A stretch of 64,000 nucleotides of DNA from Geosporobacter ferrireducens (GTDB lineage: Bacteria > Bacillota > Clostridia > Peptostreptococcales > Thermotaleaceae), in contig NZ_CP017269.1 in NCBI RefSeq assembly GCF_001750685.1, positions 744,001-808,000 of the forward strand, written 5' to 3'. Positions 1 through 8,764 of the stretch are shown in pieces; position 1 is the stretch's first letter; each line of letters opens with the position of its first letter. The position numbers were made by a program, and so were the translations under genes. Below the pieces are notes generated by a model. That model ran no database searches. It worked only from the letters and a program-made list of their open reading frames with translations, and was not told the origin of the DNA.

Positions 1-360
1 TGTATTTGCGGCAGCTGACGAAGCCTTGTAATACGGATTCTCCACCTGCACGGTTCCCGACCGGTTTCCCGCAAAGTCCACGGCATAGACCGAAACACAC
101 TGTCCGGTTCCGGCATAATTCCAGAGAGTGGCATCCAGCGATCCCTTTGCGGGGTAACTGATCTTGTGGCCGTCAATGTAGACTGCCTCTACACCGGAAT
201 CCTCATCTTTTGCTTCGATATGAAGGGTTTCACCGGAAAGTCTGGCGGTGAGCGTCGGGGCTTTGGTATCCGTGGGAGCAGACGCGTAGGCTGTCGTGTG
301 CAGTAAAAATGCGCTCATAAAGAGCATGAGCGCTAGGAGAGTCATTACTTTATTCCTCAT
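1..360 (-). CDS. DUF4366-type conjugative element protein, N-terminal part (runs off left edge)
   Basis: The reading frame starts at ATG 360 and stays open to the window edge, giving about 120 residues. It begins with a signal peptide: basic MRNK, then a hydrophobic core (TLLALMLFMSAFLL) and a probable cleavage site after TAYA. A Thr/Ala-rich linker and a beta-rich region with repeated Asp/Gly follow (about residues 35-115). Position directly after DUF4315 at the end of the transfer operon is typical of DUF4366 proteins of Tn1549-like elements; the family usually has a C-terminal membrane anchor, which would lie outside the window. The start overlaps the DUF4315 end by 11 bp. Function unknown; probably a cell-surface part of the transfer apparatus. 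Confidence 0.65.
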   Translation of the reverse strand, partial: MRNKVMTLLALMLFMSAFLLHTTAYASAPTDTKAPTLTARLSGETLHIEAKDEDSGVEAVYIDGHKISYPAKGSLDATLWNYAGTGQCVSVYAVDFAGNRSGTVQVENPYYKASSAAANT

Positions 361-586
361 GGCTGACCTCCTTGCCGGAAGCGGGAGCGGCTTTTGCGCC
401 CAGGGCGCTAACAAACCTTGCGAACTCGTCCTCCGTCATTTTTTCCTTTCTAAATATGGCTACGATTTCGGCATTTTCCAGCTCGATTTTCTGCCGTTCC
501 AGTTCCCTTAAACGGGCCTGAAATTCCGAGATTTTTGTTTTCGTCTTTTCGATTTCTCCCATAACTTTTTGTATTCTGGGGTTCAT
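350..586 (-). CDS. DUF4315 family small coiled-coil protein
   Basis: A 78-residue protein, almost entirely charged heptad-like helix (residues 1-45, rich in K, E, R and Q), then a short conserved tail around EDEFARFV. Size, coiled-coil nature and place between the M23 hydrolase and DUF4366 match DUF4315 of conjugative elements. A good ribosome binding site (AGGAGGAATTTT) precedes ATG 586. Its 3' end overlaps the next gene, which suggests translational coupling. The molecular role is unknown; a structural adaptor of the transfer machinery is only a guess. Confidence 0.75.
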   Translation of the reverse strand: MNPRIQKVMGEIEKTKTKISEFQARLRELERQKIELENAEIVAIFRKEKMTEDEFARFVSALGAKAAPASGKEVSHEE

Positions 587-611
587 AGTCTAAAATTCCT
601 CCTTTTATCGG

Positions 612-3041
612 TTATTGACGGTCATTTGCGCTGTCCGGAGTTTCGGCAAAGAACAGCGGATTGAGATACCGTCCGTTTTTCAGTACCTCCAGGTGCAGGT
701 GCGGCCCAGTGGAGCGCCCGGTGTTGCCGGACTTGGCAATTACGTCGCCTTTTTTTACCTGTTGTCCGACGCTTGCAAGCAGCCGGTCACAGTGGGCATA
801 CTTTGAAACCAGCCCGTCCTTGCCTTCGATGGCGATATAGTAGCCGTAGCCGCCTGCGTCAAAGGCCGCCTGGATTACCTTCCCGTCATGCCCTGCCAAA
901 ATGTCCGTGCCTACGGGAACGCCGATGTCGATGCCCTTGTGATAATCCTTTGCGCCTGTGACAGGATGGATTCGCCAGCCGTAATAACAGGTAACATAGG
1001 GTATCCAGTCAAAGTCAAAAGGACTTGTAATATACTGCCGGTTGCCCTTTGTCTGCATATTCAGGCCGTACATTTCCCGCTCGTCGGCGTTCATATTCGG
1101 CTGAACCACATCGGTGAAGGATTTGGAGGTAAGGTTGATATTAAGGATATGCCATTCATAGGGCACTTCCACCGTATAGCTCTCTCCGGTTTCCGGGTCG
1201 GTTCGGGTTTCGGTGCGGTAGCGGATTTCTGTTTGCGCCACAAATTCAAGCCGGTACTGTTCGTTGGAAATCCGCTGAAGCTCAGTTTTTATGGTGGCAA
1301 AAGTGAAGTCCTGGTATTTCGCGGAGAGGTAGGCCATCAGTTCAAATGGATTGTGGCTGATATCGTCTACATTGTACCGGTACTCGTCATAGCCGGGGTG
1401 TTCCGCCTGCGCGTTCTGAATCCGCATTAGCAGGTTGGTTTCCCATTCCGTATAAGTCAGCTCCGCATCGTCGATATCCTCATCCTCGGCGGTGTAGCTG
1501 GACATCAGGACGGACGAAAACCCTCCCATTGCCATGTTGGTACAGGAGGTAAGGAGCGTTGAAAAAGAAAATACCATCAGGAGCAGCAGCGCGATCCCGC
1601 CGATCACCATCGGATGACTGCGTACAAAGCCCGACGCAAGTTTAATAATTTTACCGCCCGCTGCACCGGCTTGTTTCATCAACTGTGCCGCTTGTTTGGA
1701 TTCTCGCGCCGCTTTTGCGTACCGGCGCTTGATTTTTTGTTTCTGTATAAACCGGGACAGCAGATTGGTTCTAAGCCGGGGATTTTCATGCAGCAGCTTC
1801 TGATAGGCTAGTTTGGCATTGTGCTTTGCCGAAAGCCGCTCCAGCTTCGCCACACGGCGATAGGGCGCGGTTTTGTGCAGGCGGTAGGCTGTGCGCAGCC
1901 CGCCTTCGGCAAGCAGTTCACCCTTATGAGCGGCCTGTGTGCCCACATTTTCCCGTTCAACCTGAAACAGTTTATTATGTGCATATCCAATAGAAAGGTT
2001 CGCACCGGCCTTTGCAGGACGGAGCGGAAGCGCATCTTTGAGATGGGACTGTTGGGGTTTAACCTCTGCTTCAAAGCGGATTTTGTGTCCATATTTGTTC
2101 TTTTTCTCGTCAAAGATGCGTTCTTTCCCGGTCTTTTTCTTGGCCGGAAGTCGATTCCTCACCTTATCCAGCCTGTCTGCGGTCTTTTCGGCTTTTTGCT
2201 GCGCCTTTGCGAGCTTTTTATTTTGGGTGGCCCGTTCCTCCGGGGCAAATTGGAGCCTACCCGGTTTTGGAGCGCCGCTTGAGATTTTCTCTGATGGGGC
2301 GGTCTGGCGCGAAACCGGAACGTCCTGCGGAGACGGTATGGACGGAAGGATATTCTTTACGTCGCTGCCGCCTGCTTGAGGTGCAGGCTGTCTTTCCGGA
2401 GGACGAGGCGCATCCTGGTTAAACCTTTGGTAATATGCCGTTCCTTGCTGCGGTTCAGGTTTATCAACCGGAACAGTCTGTTTCCTGTCAAAATGCAACC
2501 GACCATGAAGGGAAGCATCAGCCGGATTTTCAGAAGGTGTATCTGTCTGGTAAATATCCTGTGGATTTCCGTTGGCTTTGCCGCTTTGTATCGTCTGACC
2601 GCTCTGGCTGTTGTCGATAGGGAGGTCATAACGGATGCCGAAGGGATTGCCGGAATGAGCCTGGGTTTTCGGATGCAATCCGCTTTCCTCCGTCCGGTCG
2701 GGCGCTCGGTCATCCGGTATTCCCCGGACTATATGCGGAGGGGTATCAGACGAACTAACCTTACCTGCCGGATGCTCTGCACCGGGCACCGGTTCCACAT
2801 GTTTGGACGGTTCCGTGTTTTTAAACGGAGAGGAAGTACGAAAGCGCGCGGTGTCCGGTCTGCCTGGCTCATGTGCAGACGCTTCCTGCTGCAGTGCTTT
2901 TCCCTTTTGTAAATTAAAATCCTGCTCTCGCTGGCTGATACGGTTTTTTTCACCGGTAGAGGCGTTGACCTCCACCAGCCCGTCGCGGGTCATTTTGTGG
3001 GTAATCTTATCCTTTGCCTTAAACCTGTTTTTGCGTGACAA
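612..3041 (-). CDS. Conjugative-element cell wall hydrolase, CD1107-type with M23 peptidase domain
   Basis: An 809-residue protein. Residues 1-280 are low-complexity and rich in Pro, Gln, Ser and Thr. A basic Lys/Ala-rich region (about 280-475) follows, then one membrane segment (about 477-499, GIALLLLMVFSF), and a C-terminal M23 metallopeptidase domain with the zinc motifs HKGID (about 700) and HLH (about 780). The hydrolase end should face the cell wall and open peptidoglycan for the mating channel. The start is TTG at 3041, chosen because GGAGGTGA lies eight bases upstream. It follows the DUF6674 gene by 57 bp in the transfer operon. Many relatives carry an NlpC/P60 or lysozyme domain; none is visible here. 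Confidence 0.85.
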   Translation of the reverse strand: MSRKNRFKAKDKITHKMTRDGLVEVNASTGEKNRISQREQDFNLQKGKALQQEASAHEPGRPDTARFRTSSPFKNTEPSKHVEPVPGAEHPAGKVSSSDTPPHIVRGIPDDRAPDRTEESGLHPKTQAHSGNPFGIRYDLPIDNSQSGQTIQSGKANGNPQDIYQTDTPSENPADASLHGRLHFDRKQTVPVDKPEPQQGTAYYQRFNQDAPRPPERQPAPQAGGSDVKNILPSIPSPQDVPVSRQTAPSEKISSGAPKPGRLQFAPEERATQNKKLAKAQQKAEKTADRLDKVRNRLPAKKKTGKERIFDEKKNKYGHKIRFEAEVKPQQSHLKDALPLRPAKAGANLSIGYAHNKLFQVERENVGTQAAHKGELLAEGGLRTAYRLHKTAPYRRVAKLERLSAKHNAKLAYQKLLHENPRLRTNLLSRFIQKQKIKRRYAKAARESKQAAQLMKQAGAAGGKIIKLASGFVRSHPMVIGGIALLLLMVFSFSTLLTSCTNMAMGGFSSVLMSSYTAEDEDIDDAELTYTEWETNLLMRIQNAQAEHPGYDEYRYNVDDISHNPFELMAYLSAKYQDFTFATIKTELQRISNEQYRLEFVAQTEIRYRTETRTDPETGESYTVEVPYEWHILNINLTSKSFTDVVQPNMNADEREMYGLNMQTKGNRQYITSPFDFDWIPYVTCYYGWRIHPVTGAKDYHKGIDIGVPVGTDILAGHDGKVIQAAFDAGGYGYYIAIEGKDGLVSKYAHCDRLLASVGQQVKKGDVIAKSGNTGRSTGPHLHLEVLKNGRYLNPLFFAETPDSANDRQ

Positions 3042-3098
3042 TTCGTTTTCTCACCTCCGTTGCAAGGCACCGGGCGGCATGTACGCCCTGATGCAGAT

Positions 3099-3929
3099 TT
3101 ACAGACTGACCTCCGCCTTTTTCCGCTGGGGGGCAGGAGCGTTCTGCGCTGTTTGTGCCGCCTGTTCTTTGAACGCTTGCAGGTTTTTTAGGACGGACGG
3201 TTTTTTCTCACTCTTTCCTGCCTCTTTTTGGGTTTCCCGGTGCCTGACAGCACGTTGCTCTAGTTTTCCGAGACTGTTAAGGGCCGAAGCCGCCTGCCGT
3301 TTAATTGCGGCGGAGCAGGCTTGATCCAGCTTGTAGGGAGCCTGAATGAGCTTTGCCAGCCTGCCCATGGGCTTTGCCTCCTGAATGGATTCTTTTCCCT
3401 GGATTGCACGGCCCATATTTTTTACATGTTTGCCGATCTCATGGTATTCGGTGCTGACAGCCGCGATCTTTTTCATGGACTGTTCATCATAATGGATATT
3501 CCGGTCCATACTTTCCTGCACCTTCTCCAGTCCCTGTCGGATGTGGAAGAAGGACGCAAGACCGTCCAGTGCCGCGATACCTTTTTCCTTAAAAGCAGCC
3601 ACAGCATTTTTACAGCCCTCAACGATGCCGGCCTTTACTGCTTCCAGCCGTTCCCTTGTTTCGGTAATTTTGTTTTCCAGCGCCTGGATTGCCTTTTGCA
3701 GGGAAGTCCTGACCGGATGATTTTTTTCTTCCCGCATGTCGGCAAGCTCCCGGCGCATGGCTGAAAGCTCGCCCACTGCCGCGTCAAGCTGACGTTCCAT
3801 TGCGCCCACATATCCGATGACGTCCAAAAAATCCTTGGAGCTTACGCTGTTTTCTTTCAGGATCGCTAAAAGCTCTTTTACATGTTCATTTTCCAAAAGC
3901 GGCGCGCTTTGGGTTGTAGTATCGTTCAT
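3099..3929 (-). CDS. DUF6674 family conjugative element protein
   Basis: A 276-residue, mostly helical protein with no signal peptide or membrane segment. Heptad-like stretches cover about residues 45-110 and 125-165, and the C-terminal 50 residues are basic and Ala/Gln/Lys-rich. Sequence character and its fixed place between virB4 and the M23 hydrolase match the DUF6674 family of Tn1549-like elements. GGAGGTG sits nine bases before ATG 3929. It probably acts in the cytoplasm, perhaps as a scaffold near the VirB4 ATPase; that is inference from position only. The family assignment is from recall. Confidence 0.7.
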   Translation of the reverse strand: MNDTTTQSAPLLENEHVKELLAILKENSVSSKDFLDVIGYVGAMERQLDAAVGELSAMRRELADMREEKNHPVRTSLQKAIQALENKITETRERLEAVKAGIVEGCKNAVAAFKEKGIAALDGLASFFHIRQGLEKVQESMDRNIHYDEQSMKKIAAVSTEYHEIGKHVKNMGRAIQGKESIQEAKPMGRLAKLIQAPYKLDQACSAAIKRQAASALNSLGKLEQRAVRHRETQKEAGKSEKKPSVLKNLQAFKEQAAQTAQNAPAPQRKKAEVSL

Positions 3930-3971
3930 AGATTAAGACACCTCCTGTTGCTTATATTTGAAGGATCAGAC

Positions 3972-6443
3972 TCATGCGCCCTTTACTTCATCCGGCTTTG
4001 TGGTCATGATGCGGTACAGCTCTGTATCTTTTGGGAACCGATCAATGAAGGGGATGATGGTATTGCCGTAAAACAGCAAGCCTTCGCCGGCACCGGAGTG
4101 GGTGACATAGGACAACTGGTGATTGGAAATGCCCAGCTGCTTTGCGAGTATCTGCCGGTCGCCGCCCGCCTGGTTCAGCATATAGATGAAGTCGGAATTT
4201 TCCAGAATGTTCTCGATTTCACGGGAAGCCAGCAAATCTTTGACATTCTGCGTGAGGGCTGAGGGGATGCCGCCCCATTTTCTGAACCGCTTCCAGATTT
4301 CCACCGAATAGGCGGCGGTCTGTTCTTCCTTCAAAAGCAGGTGGAATTCATCCTGGTAGAACCAGGTGGTGCGGTGAGCGGCACGGTTGGCGGTCACACG
4401 GCCCCATACCTGATCCTGCAAAATCAGCATCCCCAGCTTTTTCAGCTGCTTGCCCAGCTCCTTGATGTCATAGCATACCAAACGGTTTGTGATGTCCACG
4501 TTGGTACGGTGGTTGAACACGTTGAGGGAGCCTGTGACGTAGATTTCAAGCGCGGTGGCAATGTGCTGGGCTTCCGGTTCGGTCTGCTTGCGGAGCAGGT
4601 TGTACAAATCCTGCAGGATGGGCATTTTCTCCGAGGAAGGGTTGGCAAGGTATTCCCGGTAGACAAGGCGGACGCACCGGTCAATGATGGTTTTTTCCAC
4701 CGGCTGCAAGCCCTCCTTGCCGCCCACAATCAGCTCGCACAGGCTGAGGATAAAGTCGCTTTTCAGGGTCAAAGGGTCTTCATCATCACTGTAATCCGGG
4801 TTGATATCCATAGGGTTGATGTGCTGTGCCGATACCGGCGACAGCTTGACCACCTGGCCCCCCAGCCGGTTGACAAGGGGAAAATATTCGGCTTCCGGGT
4901 CGGAAATGATGATGTCGTCGTTGGTTAAGAGGAACACGTTGACAATTTCCCGTTTGGCGGCAAAGGACTTGCCGGAGCCCGGGGTGCCTAAAAACAAGCC
5001 GTTGGGGTTTTTCAGGCGCTTGCGGCTGGCCATAATGAGGTTATTGGATAGGGCGTTCAAACCGTAGTACAGGGCTTCTCCCTGCTGGAACAGCTCCTGG
5101 GTGGTAAAGGGTACAAAAATCGCCACCGACGAGGTGGTGAGCCCGCGTTTGATCTCGATCTGGTTCAGCCCTAATGGGAGACTGCTCATCAGTCCCTGCT
5201 CCTGCTGGTAGTCAAGGCGTTTCAGCGCACAGTTGTATTTCTGCGCGACGCCTGCCGCCTGAAAGATGTCGTTTTCCAACTGCTGTCTCTTTTTTGCCGT
5301 GTTGAGTACAAGGACGGTGACGAGGAACATACGCTCGTTGCGGTTCTGCAAATCCTCTAAAAGTGTTTTGGCTTCGTTGCCGTAGGTGGCAAGGTCGGTA
5401 GGAATGATGTCCATATCGTAGCCGCTTCTTACAGCCTTTTTCTGTTCCTCAATTTTCATCTTGTCAAGATCGGACAGCTTGCGCTTGACGGTCTTGATGG
5501 CTTCCGCCTGGTCAATGCTGCGGATGTGCAGGTTTACGGTGACAGCCGTATCCAAATCCAGAAAATCCGCCAGCATCCGGTCGGTAAGCTCCGGGGCCAG
5601 GATGGATAAAAAGCTGACCGCGCCATAGTGTTCCCCCATGCGGAAGGTCTTGCCGTCCCGGAAGTCAAAGCCGGTGGGAGCGATATAGTCCTTGGTGGAA
5701 AGTCCGGTTTTGGGGATATCCTCCCACGAAAACCGCAGCTTTTCTTGACCGTCCGGGTGGAATTGGCCGTGAAACACCTCCAGCCGCTCCAGGCCGCTCA
5801 AGGCGCGGGCTTTGACGCCCATGGTTTTGAAATTGGCGAGAATATCCGCTTCCACCCGTTCCATGCGGGGCTTGGCGGCTTTGAGGGAATCCGCTTCGAT
5901 CCCGAAGGTGATGTATTTGGTTTTGACCAGCCCGTTATTGCCCTTGGCAAGCTGGTTTTTGAGCATACCGGCATACTCGCGGCGGATGGAATTGTATTCA
6001 TCCTCCTGTTCAGGAATGTCGATGGACTGCTGAAACTCTTTTAAATTGCCGTACTGGTTGATAAAGGAAAGCTGGACGTTGACCGAGGAATCGAAATAGT
6101 TGAGGAAATCGCAGTAGTTCTCGAATATCTGCGTCTTGTCCTCGTTTTGGGCCAGCTGGTAGGTGATGTCCTGAAAGGCAATGGTCTTGGTATACAGCCG
6201 GTCGGTGACGCGGCAGATGCCGTCCCGGTACATTTCCCTATAGGGGATGGACTGCTGGGCAGTCTGCGGCGCGTCGGCGCGGCCAAACAGCTTCATCCTT
6301 ACAGAAGCAGCAAAGCCGCCCGTGTTACCGGACGGCTTTGACGCTGGCTTTTTTCCCTGCAAGGCTTTTCTGTTTTTGGTTTGACGGACGTTTCCCGGCA
6401 GGCGCTTTTTTTGCCGTGTCTGCTGTTTTTTCTTGGTTGGCAA
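3972..6443 (-). CDS. virB4: VirB4-like conjugal transfer ATPase
   Basis: This is the energising ATPase of the type IV secretion channel. It has an N-terminal CagE/TrbE/VirB4 domain (about residues 45-400) and a C-terminal RecA-like motor with Walker A GTPGSGKSF and a Walker B region WFYQDEFHLLL. The frame is open to 6560, but the best start is TTG 6443, eight bases after AAGGAGGG; the first about 25 residues are then very basic (Lys/Arg/Gln). This gives about 823 residues, usual for the family. It overlaps the end of the prgI gene by about 119 bp, so the two are translated from one message. ATG 6473 is possible but has no ribosome binding site. Confidence 0.92.
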   Translation of the reverse strand: MPTKKKQQTRQKKRLPGNVRQTKNRKALQGKKPASKPSGNTGGFAASVRMKLFGRADAPQTAQQSIPYREMYRDGICRVTDRLYTKTIAFQDITYQLAQNEDKTQIFENYCDFLNYFDSSVNVQLSFINQYGNLKEFQQSIDIPEQEDEYNSIRREYAGMLKNQLAKGNNGLVKTKYITFGIEADSLKAAKPRMERVEADILANFKTMGVKARALSGLERLEVFHGQFHPDGQEKLRFSWEDIPKTGLSTKDYIAPTGFDFRDGKTFRMGEHYGAVSFLSILAPELTDRMLADFLDLDTAVTVNLHIRSIDQAEAIKTVKRKLSDLDKMKIEEQKKAVRSGYDMDIIPTDLATYGNEAKTLLEDLQNRNERMFLVTVLVLNTAKKRQQLENDIFQAAGVAQKYNCALKRLDYQQEQGLMSSLPLGLNQIEIKRGLTTSSVAIFVPFTTQELFQQGEALYYGLNALSNNLIMASRKRLKNPNGLFLGTPGSGKSFAAKREIVNVFLLTNDDIIISDPEAEYFPLVNRLGGQVVKLSPVSAQHINPMDINPDYSDDEDPLTLKSDFILSLCELIVGGKEGLQPVEKTIIDRCVRLVYREYLANPSSEKMPILQDLYNLLRKQTEPEAQHIATALEIYVTGSLNVFNHRTNVDITNRLVCYDIKELGKQLKKLGMLILQDQVWGRVTANRAAHRTTWFYQDEFHLLLKEEQTAAYSVEIWKRFRKWGGIPSALTQNVKDLLASREIENILENSDFIYMLNQAGGDRQILAKQLGISNHQLSYVTHSGAGEGLLFYGNTIIPFIDRFPKDTELYRIMTTKPDEVKGA

Positions 6444-6774
6444 GGGCTTTTCCCTCCTTTTCGATGATTTCATACAGGTTATTTGTCGCATATGGACGCC
6501 TGCCCGGCCAGAGCCGGGTGCGGAGAAGGTTGCGCAGTATTTTTTCGGCGGGCTGACCATCCTTTTCGTACATGGCGAGAAAAAACAGCGGCAGCATCAG
6601 CCCGATCATCAAAAGCATCGCGCCTTCACTGCCTAAAGTCCCTCGGGTGAGGAGATAGGCCGGAACGCCGATAGCCGCTGCCGTGCCGAAACAGATGAGC
6701 TGGCGTTTGGTAAGGTTTAGCGCAACCTTGGTTTTGACCTTGGAAAGGTCTTTGGGTACAGGTACAAATGGCAT
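6325..6774 (-). CDS. PrgI family conjugal transfer membrane protein
   Basis: A 149-residue protein. The N-terminus has two close membrane helices (about residues 28-45 and 50-72, including GAMLLMIGLMLPLFFLAM). The middle holds the conserved KILRNLLRTRLWPG region, and a long Lys/Ala/Gln-rich C-terminal tail follows. PrgI/VirB3-like proteins always lie just before virB4 and form part of the inner-membrane platform. The basic tail is encoded in the stretch that overlaps the start of virB4 in another frame. GAAGGTGAA precedes ATG 6774. Confidence 0.85.
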   Translation of the reverse strand: MPFVPVPKDLSKVKTKVALNLTKRQLICFGTAAAIGVPAYLLTRGTLGSEGAMLLMIGLMLPLFFLAMYEKDGQPAEKILRNLLRTRLWPGRRPYATNNLYEIIEKEGKALANQEKTADTAKKAPAGKRPSNQKQKSLAGKKASVKAVR

Positions 6775-6818
6775 GGATTCACCTTCTTTTCTTCACATTG
6801 ATATGAGGTGGTAAAAAG

Positions 6819-7247
6819 CTAATGCTCAAGGCCGGATTTCTTTGTGGAAGAGGATATATCACTTTTCGTTCCCTTCGCCGCTCTGCGCAGTTGGGAACGT
6901 ATGGACAGCTTTTCAGCGACTTTATGCGGTACTACATCGGCAGTGTTAAGATGCTCAGACCGGTTGTCCTGTTTATCTGCCTGCCTGTCTCTCCGCTGCT
7001 TGTAGGTAAAGGCTGGCGCAATGCCTTCAAGCTCCTTGCGCCGCTTTACTCTGTATCGTTCTGTGTCCTCTTTATACAGGTAATACCAATCCTCATCAAA
7101 GCTGTACACTCCCACTATACCTGTAGCGTTTCCGGCCTTGTAAATCAGTTCATACTTAAAAAGAGAATCCGGGCGACAGTCAACTCTGATCAGGTCAAGC
7201 TTTAATTCTTCCGTAATGACCACCTCCGGTACAGACAGTAAAAACAC
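6819..7247 (-). CDS. Hypothetical protein in transfer operon (142 aa or shorter)
   Basis: I do not recognise this protein. It is hydrophilic; the N-terminal half has alternating hydrophobic residues with YSFDEDWYYLY near residue 50, and the C-terminal half is basic and polar (KQRRDRQADKQ). No membrane segment or signal peptide is visible. The start is uncertain: GTG 7247 lies inside a terminator-like hairpin, while a strong GGAGG at about 7222-7226 is followed only by GTG/GTC/ATT codons in frame, so the true protein may be about 10 residues shorter. It lies between the VirB6-like gene and prgI, where simpler elements usually have nothing, and may be cargo or a regulator. Confidence 0.5.
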   Translation of the reverse strand: MFLLSVPEVVITEELKLDLIRVDCRPDSLFKYELIYKAGNATGIVGVYSFDEDWYYLYKEDTERYRVKRRKELEGIAPAFTYKQRRDRQADKQDNRSEHLNTADVVPHKVAEKLSIRSQLRRAAKGTKSDISSSTKKSGLEH

Positions 7248-7265
7248 CGGCGGTTTTCCGGTGTT
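7240..7265 (-). terminator. Rho-independent terminator inside the transfer operon
   Basis: Arms AACACCGG and CCGGTGTT (7258-7265 and 7243-7250) with a run of T on the minus strand. It lies after the 69-residue ORF and before the 142-residue ORF, so part of the message may stop here. Confidence 0.6.
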
Positions 7266-7285
7266 TGGGTATTTCCTGCAGGATT

Positions 7286-7495
7286 TTATCCGGTCTTGTA
7301 TTCCTCCGTTTCTTCCACATGGAGAAATCCTTGGACGGCAGCTTCAATGATTCCTGAAGCTGCAAGGGATACATGCGTATCTCCTTTGATTAAAAATCCG
7401 TTACACATCATATAGTTTTTTGGCAGCTGCGTATTGGAAGACCGGGGATAAGAAACTTGAACAGTGTCCTGGGATGCATTCTTTTCTTCACTCAT
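7286..7495 (-). CDS. Hypothetical small protein in transfer operon (69 aa)
   Basis: Not recognised. It is a small soluble protein beginning MSEEKNASQD, with a short hydrophobic region (about residues 40-55, HVSLAASGIIEAAVQGF) and an acidic tail. ATG 7495 is preferred over the upstream ATG codons (7510 and 7501) because GGAGATGATG ends eight bases before it. It follows the VirB6/TrbL-like gene and is followed by a terminator-like hairpin. It is absent from the minimal transfer module, so it may be element-specific. No function can be assigned. Confidence 0.45.
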   Translation of the reverse strand: MSEEKNASQDTVQVSYPRSSNTQLPKNYMMCNGFLIKGDTHVSLAASGIIEAAVQGFLHVEETEEYKTG

Positions 7496-7556
7496 GAGCA
7501 TCATCTCCATAAATATATTGGGGATATAGGTTTAATTGCACTCATTAGCCCCCTCC

Positions 7557-8420
7557 TTAGTGCGCGCCGAAGATGGACTTCGACAGGCTCCCGGTCTTGA
7601 ACAGGGAAAAGCATAAGAGTACCGTGTAACCTACAACACCCCAAATTGCTGTGTGGATGTTGCCTGAAAATACCGTGCTGTTCAGCAGAACCGCATAAAT
7701 AGCTATACATACCATGATGAGAAAGCCCTGGAATGCCACGGCAAACAGGGATTTTAAATAGTTCTGTCCCATGCTGCCCCATTCCCGGTTGACCATAGTG
7801 GCAAAGGGAATGGCCGCCACTGAGGTGGTAAGATAGATTTCCAGCATACGCCCGTAGATGATCAGGAAGATGCAGATTGACAGGGCTTTCATGCACAGGC
7901 TGAGAATGGCGGATTCCATATACAGCCCCAGCAGCGCGTACCATTCCATGGCTTTCAACTGGGTTTGCAGGCTGTCCATGGCAAGGTTGATGTTCAGGCT
8001 GCCGGATATGATTCCGGCACTGCCGTTCACTGCCCGCTGGGCCAAGTCGAATACACCCATGACGATGTCAAAGGTATGGGTGAGGATGTAGGTGGCTGCA
8101 AAGGTCTTGAAAATCCATTTAAAGAAAATCCAGGTGTCAAAGTCGTGCATGTTGTTTTTCTCGATGATGAGCTGGATCAGCTCATAACACAGCACAAAGG
8201 TCAATATCATCCCGGCGACGGGGAGGATTACGGTGTCCGAAAGAGACTTAATCATGGAGAAGATGCCGGAGTTCCAGCCCTCCGGCGTTTGCCCCACCTG
8301 GCTTGCGATATCGCCGACCCGGGCGTTCACTTCGTTGAACATGCCCTGATAGTTGCCGGTGATGCCGCCGATTAAAGCCTCCTTCATCCATTCGGTAATT
8401 TTGTCAAGAAGGCTGTTCAT
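7557..8420 (-). CDS. VirB6/TrbL-like conjugal transfer membrane protein (CD1112 type)
   Basis: A 287-residue polytopic membrane protein with about six membrane segments, among them ILPVAGMILTFVLCYELI (about 63-80), one near 105-125, a pair near 165-190, and two near the C-terminus. The N-terminal 55 residues are amphipathic. Length, topology and position between Maff2 and the PrgI/VirB4 pair match the VirB6/TrbL-like channel proteins of Tn1549-type elements. It probably lines the inner-membrane part of the DNA channel. It starts 11 bp after the Maff2 stop codon. Confidence 0.85.
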   Translation of the reverse strand: MNSLLDKITEWMKEALIGGITGNYQGMFNEVNARVGDIASQVGQTPEGWNSGIFSMIKSLSDTVILPVAGMILTFVLCYELIQLIIEKNNMHDFDTWIFFKWIFKTFAATYILTHTFDIVMGVFDLAQRAVNGSAGIISGSLNINLAMDSLQTQLKAMEWYALLGLYMESAILSLCMKALSICIFLIIYGRMLEIYLTTSVAAIPFATMVNREWGSMGQNYLKSLFAVAFQGFLIMVCIAIYAVLLNSTVFSGNIHTAIWGVVGYTVLLCFSLFKTGSLSKSIFGAH

Positions 8421-8431
8421 ATTCGAGCCCC

Positions 8432-8647
8432 TTAACTGAACAGGCCGGACAGCAGGGGAATGAGCTTCAGTCCGATGAGCACCACGCCGCCACCCGCCAT
8501 GAGCTGCTTCATGCCCTGGGATTTCGCCCCCGGATTATCGTTGCCGTACCCCTCCAAAAGATTGATGACGCCCCACACGGCAAGGCCCGCGCCTAGCGCG
8601 GTAACAAGGACTTTTAAAACATTGATGGCTTCTGAGAAGAATTCCAT
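8432..8647 (-). CDS. Maff2 family mobile element membrane protein
   Basis: A 71-residue protein with two membrane helices (about 10-30, VLVTALGAGLAVWGVINLL, and 48-68) joined by a Gly/Asn/Lys loop that contains GYGNDNPGAKSQGMKQL. This pattern is characteristic of Maff2 proteins, VirB2/pilin-sized proteins in conjugative elements. The start ATG 8647 has GGAGG nine bases upstream. It is separated from virD4 by about 160 bp with a terminator, so it is likely the first gene of a separate transcription unit leading into the channel genes. A pilin-like role is inferred. Confidence 0.85.
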   Translation of the reverse strand: MEFFSEAINVLKVLVTALGAGLAVWGVINLLEGYGNDNPGAKSQGMKQLMAGGGVVLIGLKLIPLLSGLFS

Positions 8648-8764
8648 AGGTTGTATGCCTCCTTTATTTTGGTTTTATTGAAATAGATAACAATATGAAA
8701 CGGAGCCAAGGCTCCGGCTGGACAAAGGGAAAGCCTGAGGGAAAATCCTGACAGGCCGGGAAAC

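Noticed and set aside
888..2912. Plus-strand open frames of 110-180 codons opposite the M23 hydrolase gene
   Set aside because: Shadows of a GC-rich coding strand; no ribosome binding sites and no recognisable domains.
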